Positions 1 to 13,500 of a DNA stretch of 64,000 nucleotides are shown here, in pieces (positions within the stretch are counted from its first letter, which is position 1; each line of letters begins with the position of its first letter). The notes beneath the pieces are model-generated. The model was not told where the DNA came from. It saw only the letters and a program-made list of their open reading frames with translations, and did not search any database. Where the stretch lies: positions 115,012 through 179,011 of the forward strand of contig CH002714.1 in NCBI GenBank assembly GCA_000149265.1. Direction: 5' to 3'. This DNA is from Ciona savignyi (lineage: Eukaryota; Chordata; Ascidiacea; Phlebobranchia; Cionidae). The position numbers and the translations under genes are program-made.

Positions 1-81
1 GACACATGACATAGTGCCATGCTTTCTGGACTAGTATATCAGATATTGCTTAAAAACTTTTATAATTTTTTATTTTGTAAG

Positions 82-3000
82 GAATTGATGAAAGCAATGC
101 ATTAATATTACCTGACAAGAGTGATAGAAAAGTAAAGAAAGAACAAATTAAACCACTTCCAAGAAAACTAAGCAAAAAGCAAAGAAAAAATTATGAAAAG
201 ATTTTGGATCAAAAAAGAAAAAAGGAAAAAGTGAACATCTTGTTTTAACTTTTAATTAACATCTTTTACTAATATGCCTCACAATCATTGTCTAAAAACT
301 TTTTTTTTGGTTTTGAGACCAAATTATATTTTGACTAAAACTGAATATTTATGAATTTAAATCCAAAATATTCAATTTTATATGCACAGTAATTAAACAC
401 TTTGCAAAAAAATGTTTGCACTGTTTTTTTGGCTAACTATTGTTATTGAGTTATTTTTAAAAATCCACTATCTGGACTACTTTTTGTGGTGGACTGGTTT
501 GCAATAATTATTAACTTATAACCATATGACATCATTACTTTAGCCACATTTTAAATACACCATTTTGTGTTTTAGAGATCTGCTCTTCTTGAAAGTTTGT
601 CTTCTGTGCAAGTGAGCACATCGGAGCTGGCTATGCTTGACAGTACTGCTCACCTTGGTACCAGGAATTCGAAATTGAGGTTATTGTCCAAACGGCCTCT
701 GCCCAGTGACCTGAGAGAGGCAATAACTAACAACGAAGGAAACAATGGTTTTCAAATTAACAGTCTCAGTGGAAAACGAAAAAGAAGGAAACTCTTAAGA
801 AAGGTAATGTGATGGTGGTTGGTTTGAGAATTTAATGTTCAAGATTAGATATTATTCTATTGTACTGCAACGCGGCAACGTTGTAATGTTCTAATCTGTT
901 TAAGTTACAATTCCTCATGTAAACCTTTCATGTGTGAAATTGGATATCGTCATTTTTATTGAAGTCTAAGCTGTGATAACCATGAGTGGTTTCTAAAGTA
1001 AATTATGACAGAAAACTTTAAAACAGTTTGCTATATCAGAATTTTTGTTTTTTATTCTAAACAAAAATTCCAGAGACTTTTAAATATTACAGGACAAACC
1101 AATAATTAAAGAGGTTGCAATTGAAGAAGATCCGCTTGATGAAACTTCCTCCAGTGACGATGAACCACAATCATCCGACTCCCATGAAGATTCCAAAGAC
1201 TTAGAGAATAAAACTGAAACCTTTAATGCAAAATCAGATGGAAATGGCGAAATCATTGTCTCTAACACAACCGAGGATATCAGTTCTACCAGTACTTTAA
1301 GGGAAAACCTAAATGATAATGCACAAGAACAGCAAGTAACGATACCTGAAGTGCTAAAGCCAGTGACTTATGTTCATTTGGATAGAACTGCAGCTATTCA
1401 AGTAAGTTTTAATAATAAGCCGAAGTTCGGGAACAACAGTGACATTGCATTTGTTTTTTTGTACATGTAATCGTGCATACATCAAGCTTTACGTGCATAC
1501 GTCAAGTTTATGTGGAATGTTTTACAAAATTCTAACTTTGCCCCATGTGCTGAAATTTAAGTAGTTTTTTGCTAAAATTTACCGTATAAGAAGTTTCCTT
1601 GTTTTTCATTGTAATTCAAGGCACCTAAATATTCAATCAATTTTATTTTTAACAGAAAACAATAAAAATCTGGTTATAATATACACCAGTAGTGAGTAGT
1701 GTTTTAACATATTTTTCTTTATTTTAGGAATCTCGACTGGCGCTCCCTATATTAGGTGAGGAGCAGGTAATAATGGAGGCAATCAATGGAAACCAGGTGG
1801 TTATTATTTGTGGAGAGACTGGTTCTGGAAAAACAACTCAAGTACCACAGTTCCTGTATGAAGCTGGCTATGCAAGGTGTGTGGGGTTTATCCATGCCAT
1901 AGATTTTTTCATAGATGAATATCGGATATTCACTGATTATAAAAGACCGTAAACCTGTAATCAAAATGTTTTTTTTTTTAATTCATGTGTATCGACATCG
2001 ATTAAAAAGGGATGCTGCATGGTGATTGTCCATGCTATACTCATTGAGTTTCAGAGGCAAACTTTATTGTTAATTTATGTTGATTCCTCCACCAGAGCTG
2101 GGATGATTGGGGTGACAGAACCAAGACGAGTCGCTGCAGTTAATATGTCAAAACGTGTTGCTGTCGAAATGAATCTCCCAACCACCAAAGTGTCATACCA
2201 AATAAGGTAAGTCTTTTAAGTTGACTCAGATTACTCGATTGAACATTTACCGAACACGATCTTTAACCTAAATATTTACTAAATCCAGGTATGACAATAA
2301 TGTCACCAAAGACACTTGTCTTAAGTTCATGACAGATGGTGTGTTGGCACGAGAAATGAAACAAGACTTTCTTCTGACCAAATATTCTGTGCTTATATTG
2401 GATGAGGCGCACGAAAGAACAGCTAACACTGACCTACTTATTGGATTGCTATCAAGAGTTGTACCACTAAGAAATAAGGTGAGTCGATTTATTTCATGGT
2501 TTAAGATATTCTCACATATAAAAACAACAAATATCAATACCCTATATCTGTCTAAGTTTATACCAAGTACCATCCATATAAAGTGCAGTATTTTAAAAAT
2601 CTACAATCATGGTGGCTGGTAGATATTTTAAGTAGATATCCAGGCTCAATACTACCATGAGAAATAACACAGAGTCTAATATTCGGTACAAGTATACTTG
2701 GTCAAAGTTGAAAAAGCAATAATATTACAGAATAAATTTTCATTTTTTTACATATTTGTTTCAGAAAGGAAATCCATTGAAGCTCATAATAATGTCAGCT
2801 ACTCTTAGAGTTGAAGATTTTACAAAGAATGAAAGACTTTTTAAAGTTCCTCCACCTGTTTTAAAAGTGGGTAAATGGGCTGAATTCTTAACAAAAGTAA
2901 TTGAAACTGCTCATTGTAAAATTCTTTCTAGATCAGCACACGACAGTTCCCTGTCACTGTTCACTTCAGCAAGAAAACTCCACAGAATGAATGTGAGGAT

Positions 3001-6000
3001 GGGCTTGGTTATGCTTATCTAGATGAAGCTTTTAAAAAAGTAAGTATAAATTTTATATCTCTAATCAATCTTCATTTTATAACTATAGTCAAACTTCTTT
3101 TATTTTCTAAATGTTTTGGACTAATTCTGATCAAGTTTGTCAGAAATTTTACAACTTTTTGTTTACATGTTGGTGTGAAATTTACTTAAATTAGTTTATA
3201 TGGCAACCATCCTATGAATAAATAATTAAAAATGACTGGTTTATGTTCCTAATCTAATGACTTTTTGGCTGCTAAATTTCCTGCAAAAAGATTTGAACTT
3301 AAATTAAACAAACACTAGATATCTTTGATTTTTTTTTTAATAGTCATAAATTCTTTTTTATATTCCTCACTGTTTCTTCTCAGATTTGCAAAATCCACCG
3401 AACGTTGCCACCGGGTGGCATACTTGTGTTCGTCACTGGCAAACAGGAGGTCCATGCACTCAAACGGAAATTAACTCAAACTTTTCCGAGCAATATGCCA
3501 GCTACAACAGAGCCTAACAACAATGAAGAAGTGCTAGGTTGGTTTGTACAACGCATTCTGTCATATTTATATGTTTTAAACAATTACTTTGGGATATGAT
3601 AAAAGAATTTTAAGATTAAATTAAGTTGTAGAGTACCTACAAAGGTTTTATTTTTATTGTAGTACTATGTCACAATATTATTTCCCTAGTCATTGCTAAT
3701 GTAAAATCTATTAAAACACTCGTTTTTTTTTTTAGTTAAAGATGACAAAAAAGAAAATCTTCCTCAAATAATTAATTTGGACGACTACAAAACCAATCCT
3801 GATAATGAAGAAAATGTGGAAGAGAAATATCATCATCCAGACCTCTTGTTATCTGAAGAAGAAAATGAATCAGATTCTGAACTTCTAATGGATGACAGCG
3901 CTTACTCTGCTGAAAATGACCGCGTCTTGCCCATGCAGGTCCTGCCTTTGTACGCAATGCTGCCTCCACACAAGCAGAAACTGGTTTTCGAACCGGTTCC
4001 TCTCAGTTCTCGGCTGTGTGTGGTTGCTACGAATGTTGCTGAGACTTCACTTACCATACCCGGCATCAAGTACATAGTGGACACTGGGAAAGTAAAGCGA
4101 AGAGTTTACGATAAAACCACCGGCGTTTCAACGTTTAGAATTGGATGGGTTTCAAAGGCATCAGCCAATCAGAGAGCAGGAAGAGCAGGCCGTACGGAAT
4201 CGGGTCACACCTACCGATTGTTTTCATCTGCTGTATTCCAAGATTTCGATGAGTTTGACCTGCCTGAAATATCATCAAAACCAGTTGCTGGACTTGTGCT
4301 GCAGGTATTGGGGAAATATTGTGATACTAAATATTTGACTGACCTCACAATTTTACAGAGAAAGTACTATTAATTTGTACAAAGCTTTAACATTGCTTAA
4401 ACCTTCATGGGTCCCGGAATTTAAAAATTGCTAAATCTCATTCTCAGTGTAATAAAAAAATGATGAATGGTGCCCATAATATTTATTCTACAACTATCCC
4501 AGATGAAATCAATGAACATTGATCGTGTGGTCAACTTTCCCTTTCCCACTCCTCCACCACTTGATGCGCTAGAGAGTGCAGAAGAACTGCTGATGTCATT
4601 GGGAGCGATCAATCGACCGCCACGAAACCTCACTCTGAAGGAACTTAAAAAAGGCAAGTTTTCCAACAATTATGTTGTAATGCACGTTTTTTTTTATTTT
4701 TTTTTAGTTTATACGTAATTTCATCACTCATTTATAGCAATGTACTCGGTAGGAAATAATTAACCAATTGAAACAAAGTGATAATGATAGAATTTTAAAA
4801 CTTGCATTCAGTTGTGAACAGTGGATCGATCACCGAGCTCGGTCGACTCATTGCATCATTTCCTGTTCACCCACGGTATGGAAAAATGATCGCCATGGCA
4901 ATGGACCAGAAGAGTAACGTTGTGGAATACGTTATAACCATCGTTGCCGCTCTGACTGTGAAGGTTTGGTTAATTTTTCGGACTTTGACTTTATATCACT
5001 GATTTTTTTGTTTTAACTTCATAATCTAATACTGTAAATCTATTTGGAAGCAAAATCACCACAGCAATATTGATTTCGCCCAAATGGTTATTTTTATTCT
5101 CAGCAATAGAAACACAAATAACATTGCTTTAAATTCATAATCACACACAATTAAAAGCATTTTTATGTGATTATTGTGAGGGACTTGCCCTGTATGGCCA
5201 TTCTTTCTATAATGCAATCTTATATGTTTTCTTTTTTCTATTTAGGAGCTGTTTGCTTCCTTTCAATATGATGCTGATCAAGACCAAGATAAGGTGGGAT
5301 TGCAAATGTTGGTATGATTGTTGTAACACACAGGACTTTTTATTAGCAGTCGCCAAACAGACACACCTGTAAGGTTGTCTTATCGAAATCTATTGCATGT
5401 TACGCAAGTGTGTTAAGAACATCGACACTTGCTTACCACTATTGGATTCAACATTGTACTGTAATAGCCAATGTTTTTTAAGCAAATATACCATCGTTTT
5501 TTAACTGCTAGGGATGAAATCATTTATTCCATCATAATAAAATATTTGCTTAGTTTCCTGAAGTGTCGGGTTTGATAATAAATGCTGCCGTAATAAACTC
5601 CTTTACCAACCACGTAGGAGAGGCAGAGGCACCTTGCAGCTCGGTTGCAACACATGAAGGTGTTATGGTGTACAGGAGGTGGTCCTCAACGGAGGTTGCT
5701 CGGCGACCCGATGGTGTATTTGGGGGCCATCGGCGCCGCTGAATTTGCTGGTGCTACACCTTCGTACTGCGCTAATAACTGCTTGAGGTATTTTGGAAAT
5801 GAATTGATCATTGTTGACGCCAACAATCATTTCTTTTGATATTCATAACCCAGATTTGTAATACAGTGGAACCCCGCTTACCTGACCACCCATGGGACCA
5901 TCATCAAGCGGCCGCGTTAGCGGGGTGGTCATGTTAGTGAATTTTGATTTGGAGCAAGTTATCGACATAGGCAGCCTAAACGTTTGCCTTTTTACTAAAT

Positions 6001-9000
6001 TATTACCAAATGCCATTATTTTTATCAGATACTGCAGAACAAATTTAATACTAAAGTTTATCTTATAAGATTTAGTTCTGTTTGCTACAAGTTTTTTCGT
6101 GTGCGCTCATTTAATCTTATTGTTTTGATCATAAAAGAAATTTAACTTTATTATTTTGGTGACAAAGGCAAATTATTTAGCACGTGTGGTGACTTAAGTG
6201 GAGTCAAATTTGAAGTTTTGGACCAAAATATGCCGGTCCTGGTCTGGAAACCGGGGTGGTCGCGTTATTGAAACATAATGCAATGCATTACCATAGTAAA
6301 TTATTTGGGACCACACTGAAGTGGTCCTGATAAAGAGGTGGTCGTATTATCGAGGTGTTCTCCAAGCGGGGTTCCACTGTATTTATAGCCCTACCTTTCG
6401 GCATAATTATCTTACTTTATTTCTTCTCTAGTTTCCAATAGTTGTGTTTAGGTTTGGCGGCAGTTTTCTGCGATTGATTAGGGTAATTGTAACGTTTGAA
6501 TAAGAGAAATTTGTAATATTAATGTTTATTTGTTTATGATTGACTATTAAGATCTAAATCAATCTTCTGACCTTGCTGTTGGAAATTTCCTGTGTTAGAT
6601 TAGTCGCATAGTCACTCATGTATCACAGCACGATCATCGCGCTGACTGTTGAGAGAATTTCAGTTTCAACAATCGTTTTACAGCAATCGTTTAAATTTTT
6701 TATGACTTAAAAATTTTTTCTAATTATATAAAGCGAAATCCAATTGTTTAAAGTTAAGTCACTCATCCCTTTGCTTTGAAAATAATTTTAAAAAAAGATT
6801 GGAAAATAATCTAAGCGTGACCATACAATGGCCGCACAATGGCAGCCTTATACCTGTGTGTTCTATCATGAAGCAACTGTTGTCTTTAGAGTAGTCTAGG
6901 ATGGCTTTTCATTGTTTATAAATATTTAAAACAAAATATCAATTTTGATCTTAAACTCTCAACTTGTTTAAAAAATGTTTTCAAATTCCAGACCAAAAGC
7001 GGTGATAGAGATTCGGAAATTGAGATCTCAACTTACCAACCTCGTCAACTCTGTCCAACCAGATTATACCATTGAAGTGAACCCTAAAATGAACCCGCCA
7101 ATTGATATACAGGTAGGATATATATGAATGTTATAACTTTTTCGATTTTATGTTAATCATTTGTTAAATCAATGAAAAACTGTAACATGTCACAAGACAA
7201 TCCTTATATTTACTGCTGTTTAAAAAAATTAGTTTATTAGTAAATATCAATAACCTCATCCATTTTAAACTTGTTTGTCGCGAAGGTAAAGCATTTGCGT
7301 CAGATCCTGCTTTCCGCTATGCCTGACCAGGTAGCAAGATGTATTCCTACTGGTGAGATGGTGGCTGGGGAGGCTAAGAAACTGAAAGGAGCGTATCGCT
7401 GGTAACAAATTTTCTATTTTCTTTGTGCTACATGTAGAACAATTTTAATGGTGTTAATTTTATTGATGTGTTTTAACGACAATTCGTTTTGCTGTCTTTT
7501 TCTGTTCCTTTGCCCTGATTTTTTTCAACTTATGGTATTTAATAGTTTTTATTCTGGTCTTTCAAGAAGTATTAATATACTTTAAGTTAGCTTAAATTGC
7601 TAAGTTTAATTTAAAATTCTTTTCACTTATATTAGTTTGATGGTTTTATTCATTTTAACAACTTCGTGCAAGTTTTCAAGAATTGCAGTAGGTTGAAAAG
7701 CTCAATAAAAACTATTGATATTAACAACAATCTTTTTTAAGGTGGATTAAAAATAAAGTTTAAAAATTTGCTTTTATTCTTCATTTTTGTAAATTATAAA
7801 CCCTGTCTGGAAAATGAAGGTCTTATTATGAAATAACACTCTTGATTTTTTACCAACAGTGCACTTATGGATGAACCAGTGTTTATTCACCCCGAATCGA
7901 TTTTGTCACGTGACCCACTTCCAGTTTTTCTTGTGTTCCAGGAAATCATGGAAATGAAAGAAGGAAAAAAGATATACATGAGAGGTGAAATACTTTTTTT
8001 TGCTTTTTCTCAGTTTGCTGAACTACCAATTTGACATTGAGAGACAATGATAAAAATTTATCAAAGTTATGGGGAGGCATTAGGCTATTGTTAAAAACAA
8101 ACTAAGCGAAATCCAAAGACAGACCTTTTGTCGATTGTATATTATTGAAATTAGATATTTTATATAACATACAATTTTTTTTTATTTTTAATCAATGCGT
8201 TATGAATTCATGATGTCATAAATGTTGTTTTCGACAGATGTCACCGAAATAGATCCATCTTGGCTTGCGACGTTTTGCTCCCAACATTGCGTGTTCTCCA
8301 AACCGCTGGAGGAGCCCTCCCCCACATACGATCCTGTGTCAGATGATGTTAAATGTGCTGTCACTGCCACCTACGGTCGACTCTCGTGGCCACTTGGTCA
8401 AGTTGTAATTACCTACCCAGCGGGCTTAGACAGGTTTGGTTCACCCTTTAAACTAAATGACGACTAAATTTAGTCTTCGTTGAAATCAATGTGAAATAAC
8501 AACCTTTTAAGCTATATAGTCCTCTTTCAAACAAAAATAGTCCTCTTTTTTAAAAATAAAATAACACTTAATAAATGAGAGCAATTCAATTAAATATGTA
8601 ACTGTTGTTATTATGGACCTTTGGTGTTAAAACATGAATAGTTGCTTATCCATTTATAAATTGTTTAACGCTCAAAAACAATATTTCCAACCGTATTATA
8701 AACGAGGACCTTGTATTCAACCAATTAGTCCAACGGGTTATACTAGTGGTTTAGTGCGACATTTTTTAACCGAAAGGTTGCAGATTCAATCAAAACTGAT
8801 CGCTAGCTAGTCGGTTGTGTCAAGGCACTTAATGGTTTGCCTGAACCCAGCGTATTAATTTGTTCTACCAAATAGATGGAACGTGTGAATCATACAAAGA
8901 CATTGGGCGCGAGGTGATCGATGTGTTTAACTCCCCTCGTTTTCCCAATCACTGGATAAACATGAATATTCTATCCTATCCAATTCTAACTATGTATTAC

Positions 9001-10075
9001 AGATACCGCTGGTTTGCTAAATTTCTACTGGACGGTTCGGTTGTGAGTTCACTGAAGAAATTCTCCACTCTTTTCCTGTCTCGGCCCGTGACGATGGTCA
9101 AGTCGTGGAGCAGGTAAGGATTATCTATTTACGATCCAGCAGCTCGAACTGGATTGGAGCATTGTCCACCAAGTAACCAATGGGCGCATATAACGTTGTT
9201 CGTGTAGCCCTCAGTCACGTTGCTTCAGCGTTTGCTATTTAATGCTGGTTAAATTTTAAATAACCATGTTGATGCGATTAGGTCGAGTTGTTATATTGCA
9301 TGTGTCCGTGGACACATGCTTTAAATAAAAAACAGGGATTAGATTAAAAAACAATCACATCACGGCCCCTTTAGATACCACTAGTACAATGGTTCCTCTG
9401 CAGGAGATGGCGCAACATCGATAAAAATCAGAATTGACATATAGTGTTGTTTTAGCCTCCAAGAAAACCCCGTGTAATAATTGCATTGGCCACAACACCA
9501 CACGTCCACAGTATGCTATTTGTTATGCGATAAGGACCTTTTTTTAATATATTTAAATTCCACTATACTCGGGCAATGTTCGTTAAGTGCCTTATCCAGG
9601 GACGGAAGTGAATGGTTTCCATCAGTCTTCCAGACAAATGTTATTCGTTTCAAAAATCTGCCATGTCGTGTTTAAACTTCTATATCTTTAGTCTGCAGCC
9701 ACGGACTGAATCAATGCTGAAATCGTTAGCTGGTGCTGGTGTGGACAGCAAGCAAAAACTTGTGAAAATGTGGAAAGAAAACCCAACATGTTAGTGAAAA
9801 CCTATACGTTTAAAATTTGACGTGATCACTGTAATTCGATGTTGCTAAAAGGCAGGACATTACCTTTTAATGTATCGATCGCATAACCATGGTGGTTTTG
9901 TGAACAATACAACTGTCGCGGTTTTCTGGTTAGCGCCTTCTAACCCACTGCCGTATAATTAATTGCCCGATGTGTTGTTTAACGTCTCTCCTTTGCAGAC
10001 CTCCGCGAAGAAATATTGGAATGGCTGGCACCAGCTTCCCATCAGCACTTTCTGTCTGCGTGGCCTCTTATCTGA
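82..10075 (+). CDS. DHX37: DHX37-type DEAH-box RNA helicase (5' partial)
   Basis: DEAH/RHA helicase of the small-subunit processome; the family (DHX37, yeast Dhr1) acts in the nucleolus and removes U3 snoRNA from pre-rRNA. Twenty-one exons chain in frame: 82-230, 576-803, 1093-1401, 1728-1876, 2096-2206, 2289-2478, 2765-2866, 2932-3039, 3384-3537, 3736-4304, 4503-4653, 4812-4963, 5246-5293, 5618-5787, 6992-7112, 7286-7401, 7860-7984, 8238-8433, 9003-9113, 9692-9789, 9999-10075, about 1143 residues, close to the vertebrate length, so only a short N-terminus lies outside. Visible: Lys/Arg-rich N-terminal region ([17 protein letters not shown]), Walker A GETGSGKT (exon 1728), TEPRRVAA (exon 2096), DEAH at 2401-2412, SAT (exon 2765), acidic insert, [13 protein letters not shown] and QRAGRAGR (exon 3736), then winged-helix/ratchet and OB-fold region with FPFPTPP. 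The C-terminus ends ...FLSAWPLI. One intron (4654-4811) is GC-AG. Confidence 0.95.
5864..6379. mobile_element. MITE with CAGTGG...CCACTG ends, TA duplication
   Basis: A 516-bp element in a DHX37 intron. Its ends are perfect inverted repeats of 16 bp, CAGTGGAACCCCGCTT, and it is flanked on both sides by TA (5862-5863 and 6380-6381). Further GGTGGTC/GACCACC motifs occur inside both ends. TA duplication and CAGT termini are typical of non-autonomous pogo/Tigger or other Tc1-mariner-type elements; the exact family is inferred. No open reading frame of interest inside. Confidence 0.85.
8721..8983 (+). mobile_element. tRNA-derived SINE, apparently full length
   Basis: The head has a box A-like stretch (TAGTGGTTTAGTGCGAC) and a box B-like stretch (GGTTGCAGATTCAATC), followed by a conserved body (CTAGCTAGTCGGTTGTGTC, then GAACCCAGCG...GTTCTACCAAA...GGAACGTG, then GAGGTGATCGATG) and a tail of the type AATATTCTATCCTATCC. 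The same family recurs at 26430-26665, 30195-30465, 36850-36935 and 51228-51425 in this window. The copy ends about 20 bp before the acceptor of the DHX37 exon at 9003. Boundaries are approximate. Confidence 0.75.
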
Positions 10076-10194
10076 CTTTACAATCCCATTGAGACTTTCG
10101 GTTTGTCATCTGCGGTTTCAACCTTTACGAGCAAGGTGCCGGGACGAGATATATATCGATTTCTTTGCTTGTGTTGTATTGTATGGATCACTGC

Positions 10195-10200
10195 AATAAA
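10195..10200 (+). terminator. Polyadenylation signal of DHX37
   Basis: AATAAA lies 120 nt after the DHX37 stop codon (10073-10075) and is the first such hexamer downstream. The opposing gene's signal is only about 180 bp away. Confidence 0.7.
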
Positions 10201-10375
10201 ATAAATGACGAAAAAGACGTTTAAATGGCCGTAGCTTAAAATGTCATGCCTGGCACCATAAACCATACAGTTTGACTGCGTACACAGTATTAATACTAGT
10301 TTTATAAACGCCCAGTAGACCTCTTAAAAGGTCTTCGAGACATTTTTTTGTGTCGCTCCTGTTCCAGAATTCGTA

Positions 10376-10381
10376 TTTATT
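10376..10381 (-). terminator. Polyadenylation signal of the connexin-like gene
   Basis: AATAAA on the minus strand (TTTATT on plus), about 125 nt past the connexin stop codon at 10506-10508. Confidence 0.6.
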
Positions 10382-10505
10382 ACGACATAGGCAAGCTGCT
10401 ACCATCGAATCAAACTACCGGTATGGCCTGTCCCGGTTAAAATGACATTTTCTCGTCAATTCCGGGCAGCCGACGTTATGCACAACGCTTCCATTCAGAT
10501 GCCAA

Positions 10506-13500
10506 TTATTCATAAAACACGTCTTCATCTTCGTCTGCGATCGTTTCAATGAGGCGAAATCGTTGTTCTGGTGTTCTTTTGTGTCTGTTTGAAATCTCAT
10601 CTTCGTCGTGGTTGCTCGGTTGGATGGACACGCTACTTGATAATCGTCCACCGCGTCCTCGAATTAACGATTCCCCGGAGGTCCTTGCTCGACTGAAAAT
10701 GCACCGTGTTTAAATTGCCGAACGTAGAATGACTGTATTGGATGACGTTATCCAAGTGTGGAACCAGTCATTACATAATATTGTAGTTGTTTAATTTTGT
10801 CGTTTTACGTTAAAATGCCTTAACTGTTTTCAGTCCAAAATTTAAACTATAATATATTTATTTTAATTGATAAAGAAACAAAATCGCATACTATTTTAAA
10901 ATACGTTGCTTCGCCTTCAATGGCAGAACCGCGTTCAATATTATTTTGTCTGGAAACACCGGAATATTATAGGCCAACAGAATTGCTTCATCGATCGCAC
11001 GAATTACTCGTTTCCATACTAAACGCGAAGAAAATCAATTTATTCGGATACGACGCACTCATGCAGCGAGTTGTAATCTTTAATAAACCTTTCGAAATGC
11101 GGTATGTATGACATCGATTTTCGCACTGTCACATTTGTCTTGCGTGATACTAATTACGCCAAAATCACTCACCCGTTTCCAAATTCGTTCATTGTGTATG
11201 GTTCTGGTATATCTGGGTCATATCCTTGCTTGTTATTGCACACATGGGCAATCTCCCAGGAGGTTAATATGATACTTGCCTGAATATAAATAACTTTTAA
11301 ATATGTAAGCGCAGCAGTCAATACGGGCCCTTTTTCAGATATCTTCATTTTAAACTCTTTACAGAAGCTTCTTTATTAAGAGTATAATTCAGACGCAATT
11401 CAGCCTCTCTCGGAATGCTGATGAAACATAAATTACCATTGACTTGGGTTGGAGCGATGATCACTTTTGTAACGGTATACAGCAAAATTGTGATACAACT
11501 GCAATTAGTTCCGGTTTCTGCGCTCAAATTAGCAGGCTAATTCAATTTCCCACGGTCTCGCCCGACCTCCCACAGTATGACGTCCCGAAATACCAAACAG
11601 CCCGCTTACCATGCTCGTAGCACTCAGCAGCCAAAGAAAACAAGTTTTTTCGAGACTCTCCCACACGTCGCACGTCATAGTGTTATTGTAGCATGTAATA
11701 TGGTCGGGGACAAACAGCTTGTAATACACGGTGACCAAGATAAAGAATGACGTCTCCAGTATAAATCTTCAAATAAAAAGTCTTGTTAATCTCCCATGAC
11801 AAATTTTTAAATAAAAAACGCTAACCCGACTTAGAGCAAGCGGCGTTGTACGTTGTACAGAAAAAAATGTTCACGTGAGCTGAATTTTATATTTAAATAT
11901 TGCGTATACATTATTTATCGCCTAAATACATTGGTACCTTGCACTTGTGTTTAAAGATAGGCTTATTTAGGTAGACTACTAAGCCGGGGCTTGACAGCCG
12001 GTCGAGAGACGTAGATCATATTTGTAATTAAGAATGGTCGTTGCGTTGGCGTGGGTGATGTTTTGACCGCAACCTATTGGATATTCTATGTACACGCTCT
12101 TAAAAAGGTTTGCATACATTGCTTAAGATAAAGCTGTAAATATTGCATGCCACTTAAAAAGTAATTACCGCTTAACTTGTATAAGGCACATTTCTAATAT
12201 AACAAACGAAATTAATAATACTTCCAACAACAAGTACGACATTACTGAATTTTACAAAACCTTATGACTGCCTTTAAAAAGGTCGACATAGACAATGTAA
12301 GACATGGCCATCGGAATTTCGAACATTCGACGTTGTCCTGTGCAGGAAGGTACGGCGTCCATAGAAACAGCAGCAACCAGGGAATGATTGTGGGAAAGGT
12401 GGAGGCGATCCACGCGTACAACGGCGACATGTTACCATTGTAAACTATTCTGTAATTAGCACATTTATAATAATCTGTTTATTTTGTGCTCTAGTTAGGT
12501 TAGTGCAGGAATTTCGATAGCAAAGAAGCTTTCAGGACTGGTACGTTTAACTGACCTCATCGGTATCCATCCGATGCTTAATCAATTATTGTCCCGGCTT
12601 GTTTTATTAACATTAGATATTTATAACTTCTATTATAGCGACAACTTCGTGTCAAACAACGAAGGAAAATGAACCACGTACCCCATTACCTGTTAGATAT
12701 GACAAACAGAAAAAGGGACAATAAATCTAAAGGCCAATTTAGGCTCGATGAAAATAAACCTAGAAGAACAATAAAATATTTACTAAAATAGTGTGCATTC
12801 AATTGCATCATGTTCTGTTAACACCATCCGACTGCATGCATTATTTATTCATTGGTCACATGGTCAGTGAAACACGACAATATAAGTAAAACTAAGAGTT
12901 AATTTAATCATTACATGAAAGTGCTTTGTAACTTACTTACCGCAGGCACGTCGACTTGATATCTAAAATCGATTCATCCCTTTTACTTCCCGCGATGGTG
13001 GCATTTAGGTCTGTGATGCTAAAAAAATGTAAAAATTTAGAAAATCTGTGTAGCATTCAAAGCTATTCGAACCAAACAATGAAAATCTTTGATTAATTTG
13101 TATAACATTATGGTTTGCTTCTTTGAATGGTAATTTAATCTAACTGCCATGTATTTTGGTAAAAAAATGCAATAACTGTCGTTACAAATGGCGGTGTTGA
13201 GTGAACGAAGCAGTTACAGGACTTTGTTTTTTAATTGGCCTCAAAACAAGCGTTTAATACAACGAGTTTCAAACCTAGATTTTAAAAACAAGGAAAACAA
13301 CTAAAAAATAACATTTAAAACACACGCTTTCTCGGCGGATTACTTGTGTAATTGAATTTGTCAGCAATTTCTTTAAGCTATCTCCCTAAAGCCATTATTA
13401 CAATCAATTTTACAACTAGATTTTATGTGAGTCAAAGCTGGTTTGTGCTTAGTGGCATAGTGATGTAAGGTTCTTCAGCAAAGCGGAAAGTTCTTTCCGT

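Noticed and set aside
8721-8800. tRNA gene
   Set aside because: Box A/B-like sequences are followed by a SINE body shared by several copies; no complete cloverleaf.
10920-11111. 63-codon plus-strand frame (MAEPRSILF...) ending at a GTATGT donor-like site
   Set aside because: It lies in an intron of the well-supported minus-strand connexin gene, and I found no following plus-strand exon that continues it.
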